A stretch of DNA of 38,594 bases, from the NCBI GenBank assembly GCA_015152465.1, contig SUTX01000020.1, positions 1 through 38,594 of the forward strand, written 5' to 3'. This document shows positions 23,711 through 31,629 of this stretch, piece by piece. The notes beneath the pieces were generated by a model, which was not told where the DNA came from, searched no databases, and saw only the letters and a program-made list of their open reading frames with translations. Source of the stretch: Cyanobacteria bacterium SIG31. GTDB taxonomy: Bacteria > Cyanobacteriota > Vampirovibrionia > Gastranaerophilales > Gastranaerophilaceae. Positions within the stretch are counted from its first letter, which is position 1. Each line of letters opens with the position of its first letter. Made by a program: the position numbers and the translations under genes.

Positions 23711-24832
23711 ATGAAAAAAATATTCGTTATCACAGGAGAACATTCCGGAGATATCCATGCCGGCAAAGTAGTTCAAGTACTAAAAAGCTCTAATCCAGAT
23801 ATAGAAATACAAGGTATCGGTGGCGACAATTTAAAAAATGCCGGTGCAAAGATATTTTGTGACCATTCAAATATGGCTGGATTTGGGTTAAATTTCAAAA
23901 TGATTGTTGATCATTTAAAACTTGAAACAAAACTTTGCAAATACATCCTTGACGAGTACAAGCCAGATTTAGTTCTTTTAATCGATTATGGTACTTTTAA
24001 CCTAAGAGTAGCAAAAAAGCTAAAAGGACATGGAATAAAAGTTGTACACTATATACCCCCGCAGGTTTGGGCTAGTCGCAAGTGGAGAATTAAAAAAATA
24101 AAAAAATATGTAGACAAAGTGCTTTGTATATTTCCGTTTGAAGTTGACTTGTATAAGTCTTATGGCATAGATGTTCATTATTGCGGACACCCTTTAGTCA
24201 AACAGCTACCGCCAAAAGCTGATAAAAATATATTCTTTGAAAAATACAATTTAGATATTAATCGACCTTTAGTATCTATATTTCCAGGTTCAAGACCATT
24301 AGAGCTTAACTATTTAGCAGGGACATTTATCAAAGCCGCTAAAAAGCTACAAAAATTGCATCCTGAATTACAGTTTTGTATCTCTCACGCTCCAAATTTA
24401 AGCGACGATATTTTTACTAAATATATAAAAGATACTGATTTCAAGGTAATAAAAGGTGATAACCATGCGCTATTAAGTGTCTCTGACTCTTTAATATTAG
24501 CATCAGGAACCGTTGCTCTTGAAGCTTCAATATACCAAACCCCGATGATTATAAGTTATAAAGGCCCTTGGCTACTATATATTATCTACTTACTTGTAAG
24601 ATGTATTAAGTACGTTTCTTTGCCAAATATAGTTACACAAAAAGAGATAGTTCCTGAATTAATTCAAGCAAAATTTTCTATTGATAACATTTGTTACGAA
24701 ACAGAAAAAAACCTATATAACAAAATTCACAGAGAAAATTATATAACCGAACTAGGGAATGTAAAAGAACTACTTTCAGATAAATACTCAGCACAAGAAG
24801 TTGCTAATTGTATTTTAGATATGCTAAAATAA
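23711..24832 (+). CDS. lpxB: Lipid-A-disaccharide synthase LpxB
   Basis: A 373-residue GT-B (family 19) glycosyltransferase. It shows the N-terminal VITGEHSGDIHAGKV motif, VVHYIPPQVWASRKWRIKKIKKYVD near residue 110, YCGHPLV near residue 157, SIFPGSRPLEL near residue 190 and ASGTVALEASIYQTPMIISY near residue 255. It joins lipid X to UDP-2,3-diacylglucosamine to give the lipid A disaccharide on the inner face of the cytoplasmic membrane. It is directly coupled to lpxI. Together they show that this organism makes lipid A, so it has an outer membrane. Confidence 0.95.
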   Translation: MKKIFVITGEHSGDIHAGKVVQVLKSSNPDIEIQGIGGDNLKNAGAKIFCDHSNMAGFGLNFKMIVDHLKLETKLCKYILDEYKPDLVLLIDYGTFNLRVAKKLKGHGIKVVHYIPPQVWASRKWRIKKIKKYVDKVLCIFPFEVDLYKSYGIDVHYCGHPLVKQLPPKADKNIFFEKYNLDINRPLVSIFPGSRPLELNYLAGTFIKAAKKLQKLHPELQFCISHAPNLSDDIFTKYIKDTDFKVIKGDNHALLSVSDSLILASGTVALEASIYQTPMIISYKGPWLLYIIYLLVRCIKYVSLPNIVTQKEIVPELIQAKFSIDNICYETEKNLYNKIHRENYITELGNVKELLSDKYSAQEVANCILDMLK

Positions 24833-24855
24833 TAACCACTTAGGGGTTTTATTCT

Positions 24856-26379
24856 ATGATTAAAAAAATAGTATCATTACTAATAATTCTAACTTTTACA
24901 TTACCTACCTTTGCAAATGAAATGGGATTACGAACTCAATTTTTGAATAATAAGACCGTAATATGCGGTATTAATATCCGTAATTTCAATTCAAAGGATA
25001 CAAATAAAAACGGCATTATTGATAAGAACGAAACTAGCGGAAATTTTGTTAATGCAATTGAACGTTTAGATGAAATAAAAGAGTTACATATCAACACGTT
25101 ACATGTATTGCCAATTACTCCTGTTGGTAAATTAAAAGCTTTAGGCACAGCAGGGTCTGTATACGCAATCTCAGACTTTGAAGCGATAAATCCTCAGCTA
25201 ATTGATACTAATTCTTCTCTTAGTCCAAAAGAACAAGTAAAGCTCTTTGTTAACGAGTGTCATAAAAGAGGAATTAAAGTAATTGTAGATTTACCTAGCT
25301 GTGGCTCATACGATTTATTTTTAACTCATCCTGAGTTATTTATAAAAGACAAAAAACAGCTTTCAATAGTACCTACAGACTGGACTGATGTTAGACTATT
25401 GAATACTGGCAAAGATGGCTCCCTAAACCAAGATATTTTAGATATACACAAGAAATTTATAGATATGGTTTTGGAACTAGGTTTTGACGGTATTAGAGCT
25501 GATGTGGCAACTATAAAACCCTACCAATTTTGGGTTGAAATAATTGAATATACGAGAAAACAGAACCCAGAATTCCTTTTCTTAGCAGAAGCTTCTGATT
25601 CTTGGAGGGAACCACCGTCTAAATACGCCGAATTCACACCTTACGACAAACTACTAGAAGCAGGTTTTGACGGTTACTATGGAAGTTTCTTTAATCTAAA
25701 AGACTGGAAGACAGCTGAAGAGTTTTTTGAGCATATACGTTTCAACAAAAAACTTCTTACCTCTTATCCTGATGATAAAAATGTTATTTTATCTTTCACC
25801 ACACACGACGAAGTTAGCCCAGTTATATTAAGAGGGCAAGATTTCTCTGTAATGATTTGCTGGTTAGAAGCAACATTACCTTTCAATCCATATTTTATAG
25901 ACGGTTTTCAATCCGGAGATACTTATATATATCCTTGGGCTAATACTAAAGCTAGTTATACAGAAACAGATGATGATTATTTTTTTGTTCACAGAGGCAA
26001 GCTAGATATATTTAATTTTTCACGCAAACCCGGTGGAAACAGCACTTTAATAAAAGATAATTTTCAAAAAGCTTTCAAATTCAGAAATAACAATCTAGAC
26101 CTAATCTCAAAAGGAACTTTTAATACCCTAAAAGCTGACAGAGATAAAGTTTTTGCATATTCAAGAAGTTATCAGGGAGAAACAATAATAGTTATAGGAA
26201 ACCTTGACAGAAAGCATTCTCAAAAAAATGTTCGTATCAGGGTTTCAGGTTTAAAGAAAAAACAACACTTAAATATTATTCATGGTATGGCTAATTACAA
26301 AGTACGAAAAAATATTTTACACACAGATTTAAGTCCAAATGAAATAAAAGTTTTGCGTGTTGAAAATTTTTCTTTATAA
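24856..26379 (+). CDS. Secreted alpha-amylase-like (GH13-related) protein with EF-hand loop
   Basis: A 507-residue protein with a signal peptide (1-20, cleavage near TFANE). An EF-hand/dockerin-like calcium loop DTNKNGIIDKNE occupies 48-59. The rest is a GH13-type barrel: the nucleophile Asp216 in GFDGIRADVA, the acid/base Glu245 in FLFLAEASD and His317-Asp318 in SFTTHDEV. Conserved region I, usually DxVxNH, reads VDLPSCGSYD, so the usual Asn-His pair is missing and the substrate may be unusual. C-terminal residues from about 410 form the usual beta domain. A short gap of 23 bp from lpxB suggests cotranscription. The substrate is unknown, probably alpha-glucans or related oligosaccharides. 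Confidence 0.85.
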   Translation: MIKKIVSLLIILTFTLPTFANEMGLRTQFLNNKTVICGINIRNFNSKDTNKNGIIDKNETSGNFVNAIERLDEIKELHINTLHVLPITPVGKLKALGTAGSVYAISDFEAINPQLIDTNSSLSPKEQVKLFVNECHKRGIKVIVDLPSCGSYDLFLTHPELFIKDKKQLSIVPTDWTDVRLLNTGKDGSLNQDILDIHKKFIDMVLELGFDGIRADVATIKPYQFWVEIIEYTRKQNPEFLFLAEASDSWREPPSKYAEFTPYDKLLEAGFDGYYGSFFNLKDWKTAEEFFEHIRFNKKLLTSYPDDKNVILSFTTHDEVSPVILRGQDFSVMICWLEATLPFNPYFIDGFQSGDTYIYPWANTKASYTETDDDYFFVHRGKLDIFNFSRKPGGNSTLIKDNFQKAFKFRNNNLDLISKGTFNTLKADRDKVFAYSRSYQGETIIVIGNLDRKHSQKNVRIRVSGLKKKQHLNIIHGMANYKVRKNILHTDLSPNEIKVLRVENFSL

Positions 26380-26407
26380 TAATATATAGAAAAGGATTAA
26401 ATAATAA

Positions 26408-27409
26408 ATGAAACAAAAAATCATGTCAGGGATGCGTCCCACCGGAAAATTACACTTAGGCCATTATTTAGGAGTTATTGATAACTGGGTAAAACTTCAA
26501 GATGAATATGACTGTTATTTTTCAGTTGCAGATTGGCATGCATTAACAACAAAATATGATAAAACAGAAACAATGAAAGAAGACGTACTGAATGTCGTCA
26601 TGGATTGGTTAGCTTGCGGTATCGATCCTGATAAAGCAACAATATATGTTCAGTCATTAGTACCAGAAACTGCAGAATTGCATGTATATTTAAGTATGAT
26701 TACACCACAAAACTGGGTGGAACGGGATCCAACCTTAAAGGATATGGCAAAAATACTTAAATCAAAAGAAGGTATGGCATCACAAATTAATTATGGCTTA
26801 ATGGGATATCCCGTCCTAATGACAGCTGATATTCTCACTTTTAACGCAGAATGTGTACCTGTTGGCATAGACCAAGTTGCACACGTTGAATTAAGTAGAG
26901 ACATTGTCAGAAGATTTAATCACATATATAATACTGATTTCTTCAATGAACCTCAGCCTAAATTAAATAATTGTTCTTTAATCTGCGGACTTGACGGAAA
27001 CAAAATGGGAAAATCATTCAATAATGATATTAAGATTTCTGATACAGAAGAAGTAACTGCAAAAAAAGTAATGTCAGCAATAACAGATAGAAGTCGTATG
27101 AGAAAAGACGACCCAGGACACCCAGAAGATTGTGAAGTTGCATTCAAATACTGGACAATCTTTGGAAATGAAAATGAGATTGAAACAGTAAAATGTGAAT
27201 GCGAAAAGGGACTTCGTGGTTGTGCTGATTGCAAACGCCAATTAGGCGCAAAAATCAATGAACGTCTTGAAAAGATTAGAGAAAAACGACGTTATTATGA
27301 AGAAAATCCTGAAGAAGTAGAAAAAATAATAAGAGAGGGCTCTGAAAGGGCTAGAAAAGAAGCTCAAAAAGTATTAGCAGAAGTAAGAAAAATTGTAAGG
27401 ATGTATTAA
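26408..27409 (+). CDS. trpS: Tryptophan-tRNA ligase with [4Fe-4S]-type cysteine motif
   Basis: A 333-residue class-I tRNA synthetase. HIGH-type motif HLGH (16-19) follows GMRPTGKL, and the KMSKS-type motif is KMGKS (199-203). PVLMTADILTFNAECVPVGIDQVAHVEL is the Trp-binding region. Cys242, Cys265, Cys272 and Cys275 reproduce the C-x22-C-x6-C-x2-C spacing described for the iron-sulfur TrpRS of Thermotoga maritima. The gene follows the GH13-like gene by 28 bp and precedes a secreted YkuD-like gene by one base. It supplies tryptophanyl-tRNA; the trpR-trpB operon lies 7 kb away. Confidence 0.95.
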   Translation: MKQKIMSGMRPTGKLHLGHYLGVIDNWVKLQDEYDCYFSVADWHALTTKYDKTETMKEDVLNVVMDWLACGIDPDKATIYVQSLVPETAELHVYLSMITPQNWVERDPTLKDMAKILKSKEGMASQINYGLMGYPVLMTADILTFNAECVPVGIDQVAHVELSRDIVRRFNHIYNTDFFNEPQPKLNNCSLICGLDGNKMGKSFNNDIKISDTEEVTAKKVMSAITDRSRMRKDDPGHPEDCEVAFKYWTIFGNENEIETVKCECEKGLRGCADCKRQLGAKINERLEKIREKRRYYEENPEEVEKIIREGSERARKEAQKVLAEVRKIVRMY

Positions 27410-27410
27410 A

Positions 27411-27971
27411 ATGAAAGTATCAAAAGTACAAATTCCCTCTTTTATTAAAAATGTAGCATTAACTGTACCACTATTATTAGCTACAAATTCAATTAAAGCT
27501 CAAAACAACAATTTAGAAAAAGATGTTTTTGAAAAAAGCAAAAAAATTAGAACTGTTGATAAAAACACTTTTTCACCAGCTGTAAAAATTGATGGTAAAG
27601 CTATTTATCCAGCACTTGTTGTTGATATTTCTGATAAAACACTTTATGCATACGACCATGATGCAGTTTTGATAGATAGTTATCCAGTAAGATTATGCAA
27701 AGACGATTTAGAAACAGGTATAAATACTATTGAAATATCTGAACATAATTATAGAAGGGGACTTCCAACTACTAAAATTACCCTTACAAAAATCAATCGT
27801 ACGAATGGAAAAGTTGTTGACACCCATCAACAGGTGATTGCTGGTAGTGAAAACGAAAAAGCAAAGGATGACTGGGGATTGTTCACCAATGTTGTATTAG
27901 TCGACAGAGATGCAATCAATAAAATTAAAAACTCTTTAACAAATGACCAATTTGTTCTTATTAGAAAATAA
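27411..27971 (+). CDS. Secreted YkuD (L,D-transpeptidase)-like protein lacking the catalytic motif
   Basis: A 186-residue protein with a signal peptide (about 1-30, ending SIKAQ). YPALVVDISDKTLYAYDHDAVLIDSYPVRL resembles the first strands of YkuD domains, which read VD-x-x-x-Q-x-L-Y-x-Y-x-x-G. The HxxSHGC catalytic motif of L,D-transpeptidases is absent; the C-terminus is DQFVLIRK, like the last strand of that fold. It may therefore be an inactive, peptidoglycan-binding relative. The fold call is inference from patterns. It starts one base after trpS and converges with der. Confidence 0.6.
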   Translation: MKVSKVQIPSFIKNVALTVPLLLATNSIKAQNNNLEKDVFEKSKKIRTVDKNTFSPAVKIDGKAIYPALVVDISDKTLYAYDHDAVLIDSYPVRLCKDDLETGINTIEISEHNYRRGLPTTKITLTKINRTNGKVVDTHQQVIAGSENEKAKDDWGLFTNVVLVDRDAINKIKNSLTNDQFVLIRK

Positions 27972-27978
27972 ATAATAA

Positions 27979-29325
27979 TTATTTCTTTTTTGCTTTCTCA
28001 CTACGAGTTCTAACCGAAATTCGTATCGGAGTGCCAAAAAAGCCAAAGGCTTCTCTCAGTTTATTTTCTAGATATCTCTTATAGTGTTCTTTGATTAAAT
28101 CTTCATTGTTAGCAAATAACAAGAACATCGGCGGATGTGATGCTGCCTGAGTAGAATATAGGATTTTTAAACGTTTGTTTCTTATTGTTTGAGGCGGATT
28201 CAGAGCATAAGCCTCATTAATTACTTTGTTTAAAAGTCCAGTAGAAACACGCTTAATACATTCATTATAGACTTCTTCAACTTTAGTAAAAATTGTATTA
28301 AGTCTTTGATGAGTAACTGCACTAATATAAATTTTAGGAACATAGCTCAAAAATGGAATTTCATTTTCTATCATTTTTTCAAATTTATTAATAGTATTTG
28401 ATTTCTTATCTTCAATTAAATCCCATTTATTTATAGCAATAATCATACCCTTACCAGCTTCAGTAATTATAGAAGCAATCTTTTTATCTTGATCTGATAT
28501 GCCATTCACTGCTTCTGTTGCATCTATAACCATTAACGCCACGTCACATTCTCTTATAGAACGAATAGCTCTGTCAACTGCAAATTTTTCAACACCATAA
28601 TCAACTTTTGCTTTTTTTCGAATCCCTGCAGTATCGATTATTACAAATTCCCTATTGTTATATGTAAGCCTTGAATCAATGCTATCTCTAGTTGTGCCAG
28701 AAATATCTGATACAATTACTCTTTTTTCTCCTAATAAAGCGTTTACTATAGAAGATTTTCCTGCATTAGGACGACCTACAATCGCAATTTTTATAGTTGA
28801 GTCTTCCTCAATATCTTCGTCCACTACAAAATCAGATGTTATTTCCTCTAATAAATCACCAACGCCTCCAGAACCATGTAACGCTGATATAGCAATTGGC
28901 TCACCAATAGCCAATGAATAGAAATCACTAATCATTGTAATTTGATTACTGGAATCTACTTTATTAACAGCTAGATAAATTGGCTTTCCAGATTGTCTCA
29001 AAATATTGGCTATATCAAAATCAACAGGAGTAGCACCTTCAATACCATCGACCAAGAAAATAATTTTTTCAGCTTCTTCACAAGCTATCCTGGCTTGATC
29101 ATAAATTGAAACCATTATTTCATCTTCATCACCTGGAATGATTCCACCAGTATCAATAACTGTAAAGTGCTTGTTCTGCCATTCAACATCAAAATATATT
29201 CTATCTCTTGTTACACCAGGCAAGTCATCAACTATTGACTGTCGCTTACCGACTAAACGGTTTACGAAAGTTGATTTGCCTACATTCGGACGTCCTACGA
29301 CAGCTATAGTGGGTTTTCTTTTCAT
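27979..29325 (-). CDS. der: Ribosome-associated GTPase Der (EngA)
   Basis: A 448-residue protein with two tandem GTPase domains. The first has G1 GRPNVGKST (11-19), G3 DTGG (58-61) and G4 NKVD (121-124). The second has G1 GRPNAGKSS (184-192), a DTAG motif and NKWD. A KH-like C-terminal domain follows. Der is essential for 50S subunit maturation. The ATG at 29325 has no Shine-Dalgarno; a TAGAAT -10 box ends 7 nt before it. The gene converges with the YkuD-like gene at an AT-rich imperfect palindrome between 27963 and 27987. Confidence 0.97.
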   Translation of the reverse strand: MKRKPTIAVVGRPNVGKSTFVNRLVGKRQSIVDDLPGVTRDRIYFDVEWQNKHFTVIDTGGIIPGDEDEIMVSIYDQARIACEEAEKIIFLVDGIEGATPVDFDIANILRQSGKPIYLAVNKVDSSNQITMISDFYSLAIGEPIAISALHGSGGVGDLLEEITSDFVVDEDIEEDSTIKIAIVGRPNAGKSSIVNALLGEKRVIVSDISGTTRDSIDSRLTYNNREFVIIDTAGIRKKAKVDYGVEKFAVDRAIRSIRECDVALMVIDATEAVNGISDQDKKIASIITEAGKGMIIAINKWDLIEDKKSNTINKFEKMIENEIPFLSYVPKIYISAVTHQRLNTIFTKVEEVYNECIKRVSTGLLNKVINEAYALNPPQTIRNKRLKILYSTQAASHPPMFLLFANNEDLIKEHYKRYLENKLREAFGFFGTPIRISVRTRSEKAKKK

Positions 29326-29332
29326 AAAAAAT

Positions 29333-29338
29333 ATTCTA
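29333..29338 (-). promoter_or_regulatory. Putative -10 box of der, leaderless geometry
   Basis: On the minus strand, TAGAAT ends 7 nt before the der start codon. The -35 region is weak (CTAACA with an 18-bp spacer, or TAACAA with 17). A TTGTWACAA palindrome (29375-29383) lies about 50 bp upstream. Confidence 0.45.
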
Positions 29339-29374
29339 TCACGAAAATTTCTTCTTTGTTAGCGAAGTAAAATT

Positions 29375-29383
29375 TTGTAACAA
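29375..29383. promoter_or_regulatory. TTGTWACAA palindrome upstream of der
   Basis: TTGTAACAA, 50-58 bp upstream of the der start codon. It is a perfect copy of the recurrent intergenic palindrome. Confidence 0.4.
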
Positions 29384-29463
29384 TAATAATATTATCTCTT
29401 TAAAATATTTTTTTATATAGTTTAATATATATTATGGTATGTATTGTGTTATAGATTACACAT

Positions 29464-29499
29464 AAATGGGGCAATTTTCTTAAGAAAATTGTCCCATTT
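29464..29499. terminator. Hairpin downstream of the coiled-coil gene ending at 29528
   Basis: An 18-bp stem (29464-29481 with 29482-29499; one G-U pair) built on GGGGCAATTTTC and GAAAATTGTCCC with essentially no loop spacing. The T-run is best on the plus strand (CCCATTTTTAATT). It ends the minus-strand cluster from 32367. Confidence 0.7.
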
Positions 29500-29527
29500 T
29501 TAATTCTATAAGATCTTTTAATTATAT

Positions 29528-30238
29528 TTATTTATTTCGCATATATTGGTTAATTTCACTTTGAATAGAGTTAGCTTTTATTATAAATTTTGATAATTGT
29601 TCATATTTATTAATATTTTCTCCATATGGTAAATTCAAGGCCATTAACTCATCTACACTTCTATTTATATTTTCAAGTTTAGAAAGTGATTTTTTCAACT
29701 CTACCAAAGATGAAAAATGTCCTGGCATTTTAAGCATTAGCGACTCAGTAAAATCAGTTGCTTTCGTTTTTAAATCATTAATTTTCTTTTTAATTTTTGA
29801 GCCTAAAAGACTTGAAACTCCTTCGGTAATTCTTGCAGATATACTTTTATCATTATATAAAGCAATCAGAGCCTCAAAATCTTCTTCCAAAACCTTTTTT
29901 CTTTCCACAAGCTCATTTATTAAATTAAGATCATCAATATCTCTCGCTGCTTGAATTTGATATTCTAAGCTTTTTATTTCATCCTCAATCTTTGATATTT
30001 TATACTCTAACTTAAATACATCATCAGTAACATCTTTATAAGCATCCTCTTTTAACAAGTTAAAATCGTAGTCATTTAACCGTCTGTTAGAATCAGCAAC
30101 AGGGCGTTTAGGAACTTTAATAACAGGAGCTTCCGTTGTCAAAAAAAAGTTTGAAGCATCAAGATTATTGTTACTAGCTCTTTGATTGGAATACTGATTT
30201 TTATTAATTTCAAAAATATCTGTATTATTGTTTTTCAT
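29528..30238 (-). CDS. Hypothetical coiled-coil protein with disordered N-terminus
   Basis: A 236-residue cytoplasmic protein without signal peptide. The first 60 residues are Asn-rich and likely disordered. Residues about 70-120 (KLEYKISKIEDEIKSLEYQIQAAR...) and 125-235 form long amphipathic helices. I chose the ATG at 30238, in line with a perfect TATAAT 7 nt upstream; an ATG three codons earlier at 30247 would lie within that promoter. It is the last gene of the TPR-fliW-csrA-TPR cluster but has its own promoter. The function is unknown. Confidence 0.7.
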   Translation of the reverse strand: MKNNNTDIFEINKNQYSNQRASNNNLDASNFFLTTEAPVIKVPKRPVADSNRRLNDYDFNLLKEDAYKDVTDDVFKLEYKISKIEDEIKSLEYQIQAARDIDDLNLINELVERKKVLEEDFEALIALYNDKSISARITEGVSSLLGSKIKKKINDLKTKATDFTESLMLKMPGHFSSLVELKKSLSKLENINRSVDELMALNLPYGENINKYEQLSKFIIKANSIQSEINQYMRNK

Positions 30239-30245
30239 ATAAAAC

Positions 30246-30274
30246 ATTATACTAAAAATCTCAAATTAAGCCAA
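30246..30274 (-). promoter_or_regulatory. Promoter of the 29528-30238 coiled-coil gene, leaderless geometry
   Basis: On the minus strand, TTGGCT (30274-30269) and a perfect TATAAT (30251-30246) are separated by 17 bp, then 7 nt lead to the ATG at 30238. The -35 box overlaps the last codons of the upstream TPR gene. Confidence 0.6.
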
Positions 30275-30823
30275 ATATCTAGATATTTCTTTCTGAAAAG
30301 TTATCGCTGGATAATAATCTGGAATCACGTACAAGCATTCATCTAAATGAAAATCTGCCTTTTCGTAATCTTTCATTTTATAATAATATTTAGCATACAA
30401 ATAATGTAACTCTGGATCTTTATAGAAAACTTCCTTTGATTTATCTAAATATTTTTTTGCGGCGTTATAAAACTTATTTTCAAACATCACACGGGCTGTA
30501 TATTTAAAAACTTCTTGATTAATATCAACAAGAAGATCAATAGACCCTAGTAAAAGCTCTATGTAATCCAGCTTCTCATTCTTTAATAAAAAATCCATAT
30601 CAATTTCTAAAAAATTCCTAATTTCAAAATAAGTTGGGTAGAATTCTAGATATCCTGACAAAATTCCAATTAGTGCAAGTCCCCACCTAGCTCTAGGAGA
30701 ATCCTCTTGCAAAAAAATTTCTTTTGCTGAAAACAAGTCATCACCTAATATTGCTAAATATGCTTGCTCCAAGCTATTAGAATAAAAAACAATATCAGAA
30801 TTTTTTTTAGAAAAAAAGTACAT
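30266..30823 (-). CDS. Hypothetical TPR-like helical-repeat protein
   Basis: A 185-residue helical protein without signal peptide. The C-terminal part ARVMFENKFYNAAKKYLDKSKEVFYKDPELHYLYAKYYYKMKDYEKADFHLDECLYVIPDYYPA reads as about two tetratricopeptide repeats (residues 108-175), a protein-interaction scaffold. The N-terminal half has QAYLAILGDDLFSAKEIFLQEDSPRARWGLALIG, also helical-repeat-like. It starts 12 bp after csrA on the same strand, so it is probably part of the fliW-csrA operon. The partner protein is unknown. Confidence 0.75.
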   Translation of the reverse strand: MYFFSKKNSDIVFYSNSLEQAYLAILGDDLFSAKEIFLQEDSPRARWGLALIGILSGYLEFYPTYFEIRNFLEIDMDFLLKNEKLDYIELLLGSIDLLVDINQEVFKYTARVMFENKFYNAAKKYLDKSKEVFYKDPELHYLYAKYYYKMKDYEKADFHLDECLYVIPDYYPAITFQKEISRYLA

Positions 30824-30835
30824 TAATAAACCGAA

Positions 30836-31180
30836 TTAAGATCCATTAGAATTTTGTTTTTTTATAATAATTTTTTTTGTTTTTTCAGAGTTATCAACTT
30901 CCACATCAATAGCCTCAGGAGTTGGTTCCATCTTGTCATTCAATTTAACTTTGTCAGATTTTAACATATCAGAAACAGAATCGACAGCTTTTACATTTGT
31001 ATCTTTACCAACAAGGTTTGCCAATTTTATTTGATAGTAGATTTCCTCACGATAAATTTTAACATCTTTATCTGCTTCAATAGCAATTCTGCACTGACCA
31101 TTCCTGACTTCGGCAATAGTGATAACAATATTGTCGTTAATCATGATTTTTTGACCTGCTTTTCTGGAAATTACTAACAT
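30836..31180 (-). CDS. csrA: Carbon storage regulator CsrA with long C-terminal tail
   Basis: A 114-residue RNA-binding translational regulator. Residues 1-60 are classic CsrA: MLVISRKAGQKIMINDNIVITI, then IAIEADKDVKIYREEIY with Arg44 of the RNA-binding surface. The usual length is 60-75 residues. Here a tail of about 45 residues is added, first acidic (EPTPEAIDVEVDNSEK) and then basic (KKIIIKKQNS). AAAAGGAT serves as ribosome binding site. It lies 14 bp after fliW, its protein antagonist in many bacteria. It would bind GGA motifs near ribosome binding sites and block or stabilise mRNAs. Confidence 0.95.
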   Translation of the reverse strand: MLVISRKAGQKIMINDNIVITIAEVRNGQCRIAIEADKDVKIYREEIYYQIKLANLVGKDTNVKAVDSVSDMLKSDKVKLNDKMEPTPEAIDVEVDNSEKTKKIIIKKQNSNGS

Positions 31181-31194
31181 TTTTATCCTTTTAA

Positions 31195-31626
31195 CTAATC
31201 TTTCTTAAAAAGTGGAAAACTAATATCATAGCCGGAACCTGATAGAATAACTTGCCCCGCTAATTTTTTATCTAAATTAAAAATAATTGGAGCTAATAAA
31301 TTTATAGTAGATCCTTGCGGATTATCTTGAGGTATTGACGCAATATTCATAACCAAAAGACTTTCAACACTCTCAATTTTTAAATTTTCTATTACATTAT
31401 CAGGTAAATCTATAGAATAATCTACATTCATGCTGAATACTGATACAACAGGAAAAGCCAAAGACGGATCTTCTACCGACTGTAGCCATTTAAAAAAACT
31501 ATCCTTATTTAAATCAAGAATAACAAATTTACTAAGTTCATTAAAACCTATTATAGGCATGACAAACTCAAAAATTCTATTATCATCTACTTCTATTGTA
31601 CCAAATCTTACTGTATCAATTTTCAT
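31195..31626 (-). CDS. fliW: Flagellar assembly factor / CsrA antagonist FliW
   Basis: A 143-residue FliW-family protein: FEFVMPIIGFNELSKFVILD near residue 19, FKWLQSVEDPSLAFPVVSVF near residue 44 and NPQGSTINLLAPIIFN near residue 100 are family signatures. FliW binds CsrA and, in flagellated bacteria, is released when it binds flagellin. It sits directly upstream of csrA and starts 3 bp after a TPR gene. No flagellar genes are seen here. The MGMAASQAR proteins at 43 and 21344 are possible relatives of the regulated target, as speculation. Confidence 0.93.
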   Translation of the reverse strand: MKIDTVRFGTIEVDDNRIFEFVMPIIGFNELSKFVILDLNKDSFFKWLQSVEDPSLAFPVVSVFSMNVDYSIDLPDNVIENLKIESVESLLVMNIASIPQDNPQGSTINLLAPIIFNLDKKLAGQVILSGSGYDISFPLFKKD

Positions 31627-31629
31627 TTT

